Positions 1-5,854 of a stretch of 5,854 nt of DNA are shown piece after piece. Positions within the stretch are counted from its first letter, which is position 1; every line of letters begins with the position of its first letter. The translations under genes were made by a program, and so were the position numbers. The DNA is from Spirochaetota bacterium (GTDB lineage: Bacteria; Spirochaetota; UBA4802; JAFGJZ01), in assembly GCA_023396615.1 (NCBI GenBank), contig JAEWVM010000235.1, positions 1 to 5,854 on the forward strand, in the 5' to 3' direction. Under the pieces are notes generated by a model that searched no databases, was not told where the DNA came from, and was given only the letters and a program-made list of their open reading frames with translations.

Positions 1-9
1 TTTAATTGT

Positions 10-123
10 TCATATGGCATCATAAGGTTTCTCCACGAAATTTTGTTTGGTCACTAAATCTCTTGGGATGTATGCCTTATGATGTCTTTCCTTTTTTGCC
101 TGTTGCACTTCAACATTGAATTC
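10..123 (-). pseudogene. possible C-terminal fragment of an unrecognised gene
   Basis: A minus-strand frame reads 37 sense codons from 123 down to a TGA at 10-12. It begins EFNVEVQQAKKERHHK and ends NFVEKPYDAI. The composition is charged and varied (K, E, R, Q plus scattered hydrophobics), more like real protein than the other frames here. Just upstream in this frame there is a stop at 139-141 and no plausible start or ribosome binding site, so it can only be the tail of a gene whose beginning is absent. The side facing it is a plus-strand gene that also lacks its beginning. I do not recognise the family. It could be chance, because 37 codons is short. Confidence 0.3.
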
Positions 124-3100
124 AGGAGGGTCATTGGTTTATAATACTTTATATACAGTCGATCTGACAAATGCAATAGCTGATGCGGCCGGAAATACGC
201 TGCTTCAGGACGGTATGGATACCTGGACTTTTCAGACCGAGCTTGCTCCCGGAGCAAATCCGCCATTGACCCTTTCAAACGGTTTTGTCGGAAATGTAAC
301 GGATTCTTCAGCGGATTTAAGTTGGCAGACCAGTTACGCAGTTGATAATTCTCTTGTAACTTATGGAATATCTGCAACTTATCCGGCAGTAGCTTCGACT
401 CCGTATGGTGCTGCAGGTAATTCCTCACAGATATTTTCTGTCCCGCTAGGTGCTCTCACAGCCGGAACAGTTTATTATTACCGTATAGAACTTCCCGGTG
501 CGACACCCAGCTATCTTGAAGGAAATTTTTATTCGAAAAATACGGTTATTCCCGGGACTCAAATCTCCGCCGGAGCAAACAACTCTTTGTCTGCTCTTCA
601 GCTTAAATCGCTAAGCGGAGCTGAAGATGGTTCATCCGCGGTAATGTATTACAGTGCACCTGATGTTAATGTATCATATTTTAGTTCGGCCGGAGTGCAT
701 TCTTTGTATGGTTCGATTGATAATACTTCCATGGCTTCTGCCGGAATTTTTCCAGACTATTCCGGAGGATTTTTCTTAAGCGGAATTAACGGTGGAAATG
801 TATTCGTAAAAAGAATTTATAATAACGCGGGAGCCGCAGGATTTTATTATTTATATGACGCTTCAACCGGGCTTACTGTTGCGGCCGGGAATTCTTCATC
901 AGTTGCAATAGCTTACGGTGCTCAGGGTGATCCTAATGTATATCCGGGTTTTTTGTTAAATAATAATGTTGCGTCGGGAACCGCGACGATGAGCATACCT
1001 GCAAATTCATTTTTTGATTTTGATTCTGATTTTACGGCGGGTGCTTTTTCCTCTGTCGGCGACGGCGATGTAGTGATAGAGCTCGGCGGGGGATATGACG
1101 GAACGACTGTCAATAAAACCGGATCTAATTACCGTCATGCAATGGGTCAACAAGTTTTAGTTTCTGTCAATCCGGGTAATTCGTATCAATTCGCTGATAT
1201 TGCGACGACTGATTCATTTATAGTAAGAGATCACACGATAAATAATTATGATAATAGCCCTGTGGCACTGTCACCGTATATTAGCGGAACAACGGTATAT
1301 TCGCCTCATGGATGGACATCGCCTGCATGGCTTGGGTTTAATGATGTCGTATTTAATGGAACTAATTACGGACTTGTTACTGCGGTACCTTCCCCAATAA
1401 ATCTATTCGGTGCTGCATTACTAAGCGGGAATACTCATGTTGTAATCAATACTCCTGCATGTGATTATTTTCCAAATCAGTTGGTTCCGCAAGGCGGTTC
1501 ACTCGGATTGTTTTCAGGGTATACAGGAAATCTTGTCATTAACACATCAGATTCATCTGCCGCAAGAGTTTCATCGGTTACATCATATGTTGATGACGAT
1601 GGCGTTTTACCTAATGATTATGAAACAGACGCCTTAACTTTTCCTTCCGGAACTTATGATCCTGCTGTTTCCAAAACATTTTCTATTTATAATAGATACT
1701 GTGCTGAAGACGTAGCAGAAGTTTATCAGACTGAACCTTTTCAATCCGTAGGAGCGGATATCTCAATTACAAACGGCAATACTGCGACTTTTTATAATGA
1801 GATTGCCGGGGCGACGGGGACAGCGGATACTCCGCCTGTTAATCCATTGTATGATGACGGATATGATTTTTCAGCAGTTAATAACAATGATATTATTTTA
1901 AATGCATCCAACTACGGAGCGGCAGCAGCGGTTCCGAATTTTTCAATGATAAACAATATTATATTCCGCACCTCCGGTGCACTCGGAATGAATACTACTG
2001 CTGCTTCAATTGCTGATGCTGATAGTTTCAGGATAATCCGTTTTACTGATCCGGCTCAGCGCAATTATATGATTGAATCCGGCGTTTCAACCTCGGCTGT
2101 GTCAGGGAAACTCGTAGCTTCAGGAGCGGATTTTATAAATGCCCGTCCGGTTGTAAATGCCGCAGTAAGGATTACTCCGGGAGATATAGTTTACAATGTG
2201 ACACAGAACAGATATGCGGCCGTGACAACTGTCGATTCAGCAACGCAATTGACTTTGTCGCGGGATATTTTCTCAGCTGGTGATATTTTTATAGTTTTCT
2301 ATTCTGTTATGAATACACTTCATGAACCTATAATCGATTGCGGAACTGCAACAGGTGCCGGAGTTGATGCTAATGCGGATTTTATAACGGCAGGTGTACA
2401 GCCTGGAGATATTTTAATAAATATTTCAACATCAACTGATTCATTGATTACAGCATTTACCGCGACTTCACTTAGTTTGGATACAGGTTCTCTTTCTGTC
2501 GGAGATGTATATGTAATAATACCGAGCCGATTTGCAGTTGTTTATGCAAACGGCGGAAATATTCTCGCAAAGCATTACCGCATGTCGGATGCATCTTCGT
2601 ACAATGCGGCACCTTATTCAATCTATAACGGGCCGGATATAATGCTGAGGCCGAAAACCGCGAAAGGTGCAGGCGGAAATTATTATGTTTCATATTATGA
2701 CTCGTCTAATGGTAATTCATATGCTAAAGTTATAAGCGGGGCAGGGGTAATTGTAACAGGCGGAGTTTCAGCTAGTCAGGGAATTCTAATAGGTGCCGGT
2801 GAAATTACTAAAACTGATTCTTTATCTGATGGAACAAGTTACTACGTTTTGCGTAAAAATGCGGCCGGTACAAATTATTCTTTCGCAAGATTTAATTCGT
2901 CTCTTTTTCAGCAATTCACTAATTCATACACTGCATCTGATGCATCATTTTCAATAGATTCTGCAGGCAATTCATACGTTGCTTATTGCGATTATTCTGC
3001 CGCAGCAAAAATAGTAACAGTTTTAAAATATGATAATTCCGGTGCAGTTCTATTTTCCAAGACATTCGAACTTTATGATACTGTTACGCCGGTCTATCCT

Positions 3101-3454
3101 CAAGTATTTATCAGCAAAGTCATGAATATATCAATTGTTCATGACGGGAACGGCGGAGCGTTTGTTTCATGGATGGATGACAGATATTTCAGCATTGAAG
3201 GGTATCATCTTGTTGCTGCTCATCTTGATTCATCGGGGATTCCTGATGATTCGTCATTAGCGTATTCAACAGGAGTTTCTAATCCGGCTTATATCGGTAA
3301 AATTATGGGCATCCCTATGACTTATCTGCCTTCGGCTCTGGGTTCATCTCTGCTGTACTACAATGACGGCGGAGCGCCGTATGGATCGGTCTTTTTGTGG
3401 TATGATTACAGAAATAATTTAAAGGAAGTTTTTTATAAGACTTTGGTTCATTGA
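116..3454 (+). CDS. large exported-type Big_5/Fn3/beta-propeller repeat protein, 5'-truncated
   Basis: This is the C-terminal 1,112 codons of a large multidomain protein, probably secreted or surface-exposed; no catalytic motif is visible. Numbering is from the TTG at 116, which is only the first possible start and has no signal peptide after it. Residues 5-41 (YTVDL, DAAGN, TWTFQTE) are the last strands of a Big_5-type Ig domain, whose first half is missing. Residues 49-138 look Fn3-like (SADLSW, LVTYG, LTAGTVYYYRI). Residues 160-290 and 805-1110 carry repeated blade-like units, such as DGNGGAFVSWMDDR at 1010-1023 and VFLWYDYRN at 1092-1100, as in seven- or eight-bladed propellers of secreted proteins. 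Residues 409-425 and 591-607 are two copies of an NDxxxNxxNYGxxxAVP motif. Residues 664-730 and 740-803 are tandem 'ADF...PGD' modules. There are only four cysteines (449, 529, 742, 958). In-frame stops at 23-25 and 80-82 close the frame upstream. The stop overlaps the next gene's ATG. Ligand binding or adhesion is inference. Confidence 0.85.
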   Translation: MNSGGSLVYNTLYTVDLTNAIADAAGNTLLQDGMDTWTFQTELAPGANPPLTLSNGFVGNVTDSSADLSWQTSYAVDNSLVTYGISATYPAVASTPYGAAGNSSQIFSVPLGALTAGTVYYYRIELPGATPSYLEGNFYSKNTVIPGTQISAGANNSLSALQLKSLSGAEDGSSAVMYYSAPDVNVSYFSSAGVHSLYGSIDNTSMASAGIFPDYSGGFFLSGINGGNVFVKRIYNNAGAAGFYYLYDASTGLTVAAGNSSSVAIAYGAQGDPNVYPGFLLNNNVASGTATMSIPANSFFDFDSDFTAGAFSSVGDGDVVIELGGGYDGTTVNKTGSNYRHAMGQQVLVSVNPGNSYQFADIATTDSFIVRDHTINNYDNSPVALSPYISGTTVYSPHGWTSPAWLGFNDVVFNGTNYGLVTAVPSPINLFGAALLSGNTHVVINTPACDYFPNQLVPQGGSLGLFSGYTGNLVINTSDSSAARVSSVTSYVDDDGVLPNDYETDALTFPSGTYDPAVSKTFSIYNRYCAEDVAEVYQTEPFQSVGADISITNGNTATFYNEIAGATGTADTPPVNPLYDDGYDFSAVNNNDIILNASNYGAAAAVPNFSMINNIIFRTSGALGMNTTAASIADADSFRIIRFTDPAQRNYMIESGVSTSAVSGKLVASGADFINARPVVNAAVRITPGDIVYNVTQNRYAAVTTVDSATQLTLSRDIFSAGDIFIVFYSVMNTLHEPIIDCGTATGAGVDANADFITAGVQPGDILINISTSTDSLITAFTATSLSLDTGSLSVGDVYVIIPSRFAVVYANGGNILAKHYRMSDASSYNAAPYSIYNGPDIMLRPKTAKGAGGNYYVSYYDSSNGNSYAKVISGAGVIVTGGVSASQGILIGAGEITKTDSLSDGTSYYVLRKNAAGTNYSFARFNSSLFQQFTNSYTASDASFSIDSAGNSYVAYCDYSAAAKIVTVLKYDNSGAVLFSKTFELYDTVTPVYPQVFISKVMNISIVHDGNGGAFVSWMDDRYFSIEGYHLVAAHLDSSGIPDDSSLAYSTGVSNPAYIGKIMGIPMTYLPSALGSSLLYYNDGGAPYGSVFLWYDYRNNLKEVFYKTLVH
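1340..1936 (+). repeat. diverged internal protein repeat (NDxxxNxxNYGxxxAVP)
   Basis: Residues 409-425 (bases 1340-1390) and 591-607 (bases 1886-1936) of the large protein share N, D, two V/I, N, S/T, NYG and AVP at identical spacing. The surrounding 100 or so residues look only loosely similar (DIATTDSF near 361-368, IADADSFRI near 632-640), which hints at a repeated domain of about 180 residues. The feature spans from the first copy to the second. What the repeat does is unknown. Confidence 0.5.
2105..2524 (+). repeat. tandem pair of 'ADF...PGD' beta modules inside the large CDS
   Basis: Residues 664-730 and 740-803 of the large protein align as two diverged copies. Each has G-ADF or N-ADF, then PGDI with two hydrophobic residues and N, then a T-rich strand (VTTVDSATQLTLS versus FTATSLSLDT), then a GD followed by a strand of I, V, F and Y residues. 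Similar short modules are seen in other large bacterial and phage surface proteins, but I cannot name a family. They sit between the repeat-bearing middle and the C-terminal propeller-like region. The DNA copies are too diverged to be a recent duplication. Confidence 0.6.
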
Positions 3455-3888
3455 TGAAGACTGTGTTAAGTTTAGTATTTTTATTATTTCAGCAGGAAGA
3501 TCCCGGATTTTATGTGTCAGTTGAGGAAATAGCTTCTCCGCTTCATTATTCTCTATATAAAATTGAAATCTTCAGAGATTCTTCCGGGCAGTTTATCAAT
3601 CTGATAAATTATAAGGGAAGGACTTTTAAAAAGAGTATTGATCCGGAATTATATCTTAATGTTGCATCAAAATTGACGCGTCTCGGAATAAAACAGCTTG
3701 TTACCGATTATTCGACGCAATCTTCATCCGGATATTATATAGTAGAATTTGAATCAGGAAATCACCAAAGCCGGGTATTGATTGAAAATAACCGATTCAA
3801 AGCCGTAACTTCTGTAGATTCCCTTGCAATAATCCGTTTAATACGAAATACAGCTGATTTGACTTTGTATGATATGAGAAGCCGTTAA
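3454..3888 (+). CDS. small hypothetical protein, translationally coupled to the propeller gene
   Basis: This 144-residue protein is of unknown function. I chose the ATG at 3454 because it overlaps the upstream stop as TGATG. A TTG at 3451 is also possible but adds only one residue. There is no good ribosome binding site, so translation probably depends on ribosomes finishing the upstream gene. Residues 3-12 are hydrophobic (TVLSLVFLLF), a short candidate signal sequence without an AxA cleavage site, followed by an acidic QQEDPG. The rest reads as one compact domain: strands at 34-52 (YKIEIF, FINLINYKG), a helix at 63-79 (DPELYLNVASKLTRLGI), strands at 94-118 (YYIVEFESG, SRVLIENN) and a final helix at 122-134. 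That strand-helix-strand order is shared by several families of small secreted bacterial proteins, but I cannot assign it. The coupling suggests a job linked to the large protein, such as partner, chaperone or anchor. That is inference. Confidence 0.75.
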   Translation: MKTVLSLVFLLFQQEDPGFYVSVEEIASPLHYSLYKIEIFRDSSGQFINLINYKGRTFKKSIDPELYLNVASKLTRLGIKQLVTDYSTQSSSGYYIVEFESGNHQSRVLIENNRFKAVTSVDSLAIIRLIRNTADLTLYDMRSR

Positions 3889-3957
3889 AATTATTATCAT
3901 TTTTAATAAATGAAGTAAAATATCGATTGACATTTCATTTTTGCAGGGATTCAAAGG

Positions 3958-3963
3958 TATGAT
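3958..3963 (+). promoter_or_regulatory. candidate -10 box for the Ig-repeat gene
   Basis: TATGAT is close to the sigma-70 -10 consensus and would start a leader of about 75 bases ahead of the Ig-repeat gene. No convincing -35 lies 16-18 bases upstream (TTCATT at 3934-3939 is the best fit). A perfect TTGACA at 3927-3932 is 25 bases away, which is too far. Its proper-distance partner would be TTCAAA at 3950-3955. Which pair is used cannot be decided from the sequence, and read-through from the upstream pair is also possible because I see no terminator after 3888. Confidence 0.35.
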
Positions 3964-3998
3964 ATCGTCTTCCGGATTAATTACGGATAAGATTTCCT

Positions 3999-4020
3999 TC
4001 CGCTGCTGATTTAGCGCGGA
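3999..4020 (+). promoter_or_regulatory. bulged hairpin in the leader of the Ig-repeat gene
   Basis: TCCGC (3999-4003) pairs with GCGGA (4016-4020) and GCT (4005-4007) with AGC (4013-4015). This leaves T4004 bulged and a five-base loop, GATTT. The eight pairs are mostly G-C and stand out in an AT-rich gap. The hairpin ends 15 bases before the G-run that serves as ribosome binding site. It has no T-run, so it is not a terminator. It may protect the message or tune translation. That role is inference. Confidence 0.35.
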
Positions 4021-4035
4021 TGGTACCAATACTAT

Positions 4036-4040
4036 GGGGG
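4036..4040 (+). promoter_or_regulatory. ribosome binding site that fixes the Ig-repeat gene start at 4046
   Basis: A GGGGG run sits five bases before the ATG at 4046. An upstream in-frame ATG at 4034 overlaps this run and has no binding site of its own. Using 4046 also puts the two lysines directly ahead of the hydrophobic stretch, as expected for a signal peptide. The partial gene at the right edge has a similar G-run (AAAGGGGG) before its start. Confidence 0.6.
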
Positions 4041-4045
4041 ATAAA

Positions 4046-5128
4046 ATGTTTAAAAAAATTATGGCTTTTTCCGCTCTTTTCCTCTTCTTTGCAGGTGCGT
4101 CCATCGCGCAGGAAGATGTTGAAGAGGTTACTACAGACAGTCCGAACGAAGCAGTAGGAACAGATGCTCCGGCAGACAGAGCAGTTACAGCAGAAACAAA
4201 AGCAGAAGGGGATACCGCTGCAGAAGTTAAAGCTGCACCTGAACAGACAGCTAAGACTTATTTTGACGGCGTTACAACTTATGCAAACAGCAAAGTTAAA
4301 TTTCAGCTTTTTACTTCTGATAATTTCTATGCTGACAAAATTTTCTACAAAACCAATGACGGACAGGATACTGAGTACACTGCTCCTTTTTCTCTTGATG
4401 CCGAAGGAAAATATTCTGTAAAATATTACGGGGTTGATAAAGTCGGAAACAAAGAAGATGAAAAGATTTTCAGAGTTGTAATAGATAATACAGCACCGCT
4501 TGTTTCAATTGTTACTAAATCACCGATTGTTCTTGTGAATAATGTTTATTATACTACAAGCGGAAATAGATTCACTGTTACCGGTTATGATGCTCTTTCC
4601 GGTTTTTATATGGCTCTTTATTCTCTTAACGGTACAGAATCAACAGAATATGCTACAACATTTTCTTTCAATATTGCCGGTGATGCAGAATTGAAAATAG
4701 CTTCTGAAGATAATGTTGCAAACAAAACAAATAAGTTTTCAATTAAACTTCCTCAGGCTGACGGAACTGAAACTCTTTCTGAAGTTGAGTCTCTGAAAGT
4801 TTTCGTTGATAATGTTCCGCCTACAGTTGCGATCACTCCTGATAAGCCGCTTATGGATAAGCTTGGCAAAAAAGTTGCTTCTACTGAATATAAATTTACT
4901 GTTACCGGTGAAGACAAAGAATCCGGTTTGAAGAAAATTCTTGTTCGTGTAGATGGAAAAGGTGAATTCGCTCTTTATGAAAAAGAAATTCAGTTTGTAT
5001 CAAACGGAGATCATTTCATTGAAGCTAAAACTGTTGATGCAGTCGGCAACGAATCATCAATAGCGATACTTCCTGTTTATATCGACATCGTTCCGCCTAA
5101 ATCGGAATTGAAAGCTGTAACTGAATAA
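4046..5128 (+). CDS. secreted protein with three Ig-like (OmpL47-type) repeats
   Basis: This 360-residue exported protein probably acts in the periplasm or at the cell surface. Numbering is from the ATG at 4046. It opens with a classic signal peptide: MFKK, a hydrophobic core of A, F and L residues to about 16, then ASIA before Q22, a likely cleavage site. Residues 23-70 are an Ala/Glu/Thr-rich acidic linker with no expected fold. Three repeats of about 90-100 residues follow (roughly 71-155, 160-260 and 265-355). Each contains a short strand with D or N, a Y/F-rich strand, a late strand with D-x-V-x-N (DKVGN, DNVAN, DAVGN) and a boundary of the type VIDNTAP, VDNVPP or IDIVPP. This is the pattern of the OmpL47-type Ig-like repeat known from Leptospira and other bacteria. 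Leptospira OmpL47 is reported as surface-exposed and adhesive, but this protein has no visible outer-membrane anchor or beta-barrel terminus, so function is not transferred. The gene ends in AVTE and is followed by an intrinsic terminator. Confidence 0.85.
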   Translation: MFKKIMAFSALFLFFAGASIAQEDVEEVTTDSPNEAVGTDAPADRAVTAETKAEGDTAAEVKAAPEQTAKTYFDGVTTYANSKVKFQLFTSDNFYADKIFYKTNDGQDTEYTAPFSLDAEGKYSVKYYGVDKVGNKEDEKIFRVVIDNTAPLVSIVTKSPIVLVNNVYYTTSGNRFTVTGYDALSGFYMALYSLNGTESTEYATTFSFNIAGDAELKIASEDNVANKTNKFSIKLPQADGTETLSEVESLKVFVDNVPPTVAITPDKPLMDKLGKKVASTEYKFTVTGEDKESGLKKILVRVDGKGEFALYEKEIQFVSNGDHFIEAKTVDAVGNESSIAILPVYIDIVPPKSELKAVTE

Positions 5129-5145
5129 TTATAGACGAAATTTGG

Positions 5146-5170
5146 AAACCCCGCGAAAGCGGGGTTTTTT
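5146..5170 (+). terminator. intrinsic terminator after the Ig-repeat gene
   Basis: CCCCGC (5149-5154) and GCGGGG (5159-5164) form a six-pair GC stem around a GAAA tetraloop. It is extended by AAA pairing with TTT and followed by six T residues at 5165-5170. It lies 18 bases after the stop at 5128. On the minus strand the stem is followed by only three T residues, so it would be a weaker stop for the convergent TPR gene. Confidence 0.93.
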
Positions 5171-5193
5171 ATTAGCAGCGATTATTTGTGATA

Positions 5194-5712
5194 TTACGTT
5201 TCATCTTCTGTATCAAGTTTTGATTTATGCGATTTCCAGAGTTTGAAGTATTTTTTTGATTTTAAAGAATTATCCATAAGATCATATATAACACCTATAT
5301 TATAAAGTGATTCAATACATGTCTTATCGGTGTTGTAAGCTTCATTGAAAGCGTGTATTGCGGCTATGTATTTTTTTTGATAGAAGTATGATAATCCGAG
5401 ATAAAAATGCGCTTTGGAGAAATGTTTGTCTAGTTCGCATGCTTTTTCTAATTCTTTTTCTGCTTCATTAGTCTTTCCTTCTTTGTAAAGATATAATTTT
5501 CCGAGACCGTAATGCCCTAAGACAAAAGACGGACTCAATCTTATTACTTCGTTGAAAATTTTTTCAGCATTATCATAATTTCCGGAAATAGCTTCTTTTT
5601 CTCCCGTGCGGTAGAGTTCAGAGGAATTCTCGCGCGGATATATTGCTGAATGCAGTGATAAGCAGGTTATTGATAATTGAATTATCCTTATTGATCGTGT
5701 AAAATAATGCAT
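5194..5712 (-). CDS. TPR-repeat protein, probably exported
   Basis: This 172-residue protein consists almost entirely of tetratricopeptide repeats, which form helical scaffolds for protein-protein contacts; no enzyme domain is present. After a possible signal or anchor segment (R6 and R9, then the hydrophobic stretch IIQLSITCLSL at 10-20) come four repeats: about 31-62 (NYDNAEKIFNEVIRLSP), 63-97 (YGLGKLY, EAEKELEKACELD, one residue longer than standard), 98-131 (YLGLSYFYQKKY) and 132-164 (YNIGVIYDL, a diverged last repeat). The C terminus is short and charged. C17 lies in LSITC, but T before the cysteine does not match the usual lipobox, so a lipoprotein is only possible. The start is the ATG at 5712. 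An in-frame stop lies just upstream and a weak AAAGAAG stretch precedes it by a few bases. The gene is convergent with the Ig-repeat gene and divergent from the gene at the right edge. Its partner is unknown. Confidence 0.85.
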   Translation of the reverse strand: MHYFTRSIRIIQLSITCLSLHSAIYPRENSSELYRTGEKEAISGNYDNAEKIFNEVIRLSPSFVLGHYGLGKLYLYKEGKTNEAEKELEKACELDKHFSKAHFYLGLSYFYQKKYIAAIHAFNEAYNTDKTCIESLYNIGVIYDLMDNSLKSKKYFKLWKSHKSKLDTEDET

Positions 5713-5743
5713 AATGCTTCTTTAATGGTATTCTCTTTTTTAA

Positions 5744-5765
5744 GTCAATTCTAATATTTATTGAC
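5744..5765. promoter_or_regulatory. inverted GTCAAT/ATTGAC repeat made by back-to-back -35 boxes
   Basis: GTCAAT (5744-5749) and ATTGAC (5760-5765) are an exact six-base inverted repeat with ten bases between. On the plus strand the right arm is TTGACA, and on the minus strand the left arm is TTGACT (5748 to 5743). The simplest reading is two divergent -35 elements. The plus one has a good -10 partner. The minus one has only a weak AT-rich match at 5720-5726, so the promoter of the TPR gene is uncertain. The arms could also bind a shared regulator. Confidence 0.35.
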
Positions 5766-5788
5766 AAGGATAATCGCCATGTTATAGT
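5761..5788 (+). promoter_or_regulatory. sigma-70-type promoter for the right-edge gene
   Basis: A perfect -35 TTGACA (5761-5766) is followed after 16 bases by TATAGT (5783-5788), a good -10. Transcription would start near 5795, giving a leader of about 35 bases before the ATG at 5829. This is the best promoter in the window. Confidence 0.7.
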
Positions 5789-5813
5789 TAGGAAGCAATA
5801 AATGTATATGCTC

Positions 5814-5821
5814 AAAGGGGG
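5814..5821 (+). promoter_or_regulatory. ribosome binding site for the right-edge gene
   Basis: AAAGGGGG lies seven bases before the ATG at 5829. It favours that start over an in-frame ATG at 5802, which sits only a few bases after the predicted transcription start and has just AGGA at 5790-5793 before it. Confidence 0.55.
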
Positions 5822-5828
5822 TATTCCG

Positions 5829-5854
5829 ATGGTAGACGCGACTTACTGCGCGTT
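5829..5854 (+). CDS. start of an unidentified gene running off the right edge
   Basis: Only MVDATYCA and part of a ninth codon are visible, so no family can be named. A strong promoter and a purine-rich binding site in the right places make a real gene start likely. The first residues are not a signal peptide, so the product may be cytoplasmic, unlike its neighbours. The alternative ATG at 5802 would add nine residues. An untranslated RNA cannot be excluded: ACGCG at 5836-5840 can pair with CGCGT at 5849-5853. Confidence 0.5.

Noticed and set aside
54..428. A 124-codon minus-strand open frame
   Set aside because: It lies mostly antisense to the Ig and Fn3 part of the giant protein, which has clear domain motifs. 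Its composition is unlike a normal protein, and only its last part covers the orphan region, where another frame reads better.
922..1113. A 63-codon minus-strand open frame
   Set aside because: It is antisense to the giant gene, rich in P and S, has no ribosome binding site, and is best explained as a shadow.
2472..2693. A 73-codon minus-strand open frame
   Set aside because: It is antisense inside the giant gene, with no domain pattern or start signal.
186..2867. GCGGCCGG repeated near 184, 880 and 2861
   Set aside because: These encode the common Ala-Ala-Gly turn in Ig and propeller loops. Wide, irregular spacing within one coding frame argues against a regulatory or recombination signal.
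3838..4104. An 88-codon minus-strand open frame across the gap before the Ig-repeat gene
   Set aside because: It overlaps a well-supported signal peptide on the other strand and the end of the small gene, with no recognisable motif.
4164..4421. An 85-codon plus-strand frame inside the Ig-repeat gene
   Set aside because: It is a frame-shifted reading of the acidic linker and first repeat. Its Q/K/L runs are typical of a shadow.
5618..5815. A 65-codon minus-strand frame upstream of the TPR gene
   Set aside because: It crosses the divergent promoter and overlaps the TPR gene start in another frame. It has no binding site, and its I/N/S-rich content fits AT-rich non-coding sequence.

Overview
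The window suggests a Gram-negative bacterium of moderate GC content, roughly 40% by eye. It carries exported repeat proteins of the kind found in Spirochaetota and neighbouring free-living phyla. The best lineage hint is a predicted secreted protein of three Ig-like repeats resembling the OmpL47-type domain named from Leptospira. No rRNA, tRNA or housekeeping marker is present, so the placement is tentative.

Layout. Bases 1-123 do not read as part of the large gene that follows. They hold a 37-codon open tail on the minus strand that ends at 10-12. From about 119 to 3454 runs a very large plus-strand reading frame that begins inside a Big_5-like (bacterial Ig) domain. Its signal peptide and first domains are therefore missing. 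What remains is the end of the Ig domain, an Fn3-like domain, propeller-type blades, a repeated NDxxxNxxNYG module, two tandem 'ADF...PGD' modules and more blades at the C terminus. Its stop overlaps the ATG of a small unrecognised gene (3454-3888) by one base, so the two form a coupled pair.

A 157-base gap with a candidate -10 box and a bulged leader hairpin precedes the secreted Ig-repeat gene (4046-5128). That gene ends at a textbook intrinsic terminator (5146-5170). A TPR-repeat gene lies convergently on the minus strand (5194-5712). It is separated by a divergent promoter region from a plus-strand gene that starts at about 5829 and leaves the window after nine codons.

Functional reading. 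Three of the genes look exported or envelope-associated (propeller/Ig giant, Ig-repeat protein, TPR protein), so this is probably a stretch of cell-surface or periplasmic genes. No enzyme active site, mobile element, CRISPR array or defence system could be recognised. The most interesting points are the abrupt head-to-head junction near position 118, the module architecture of the giant protein and its tight coupling to the small downstream gene.
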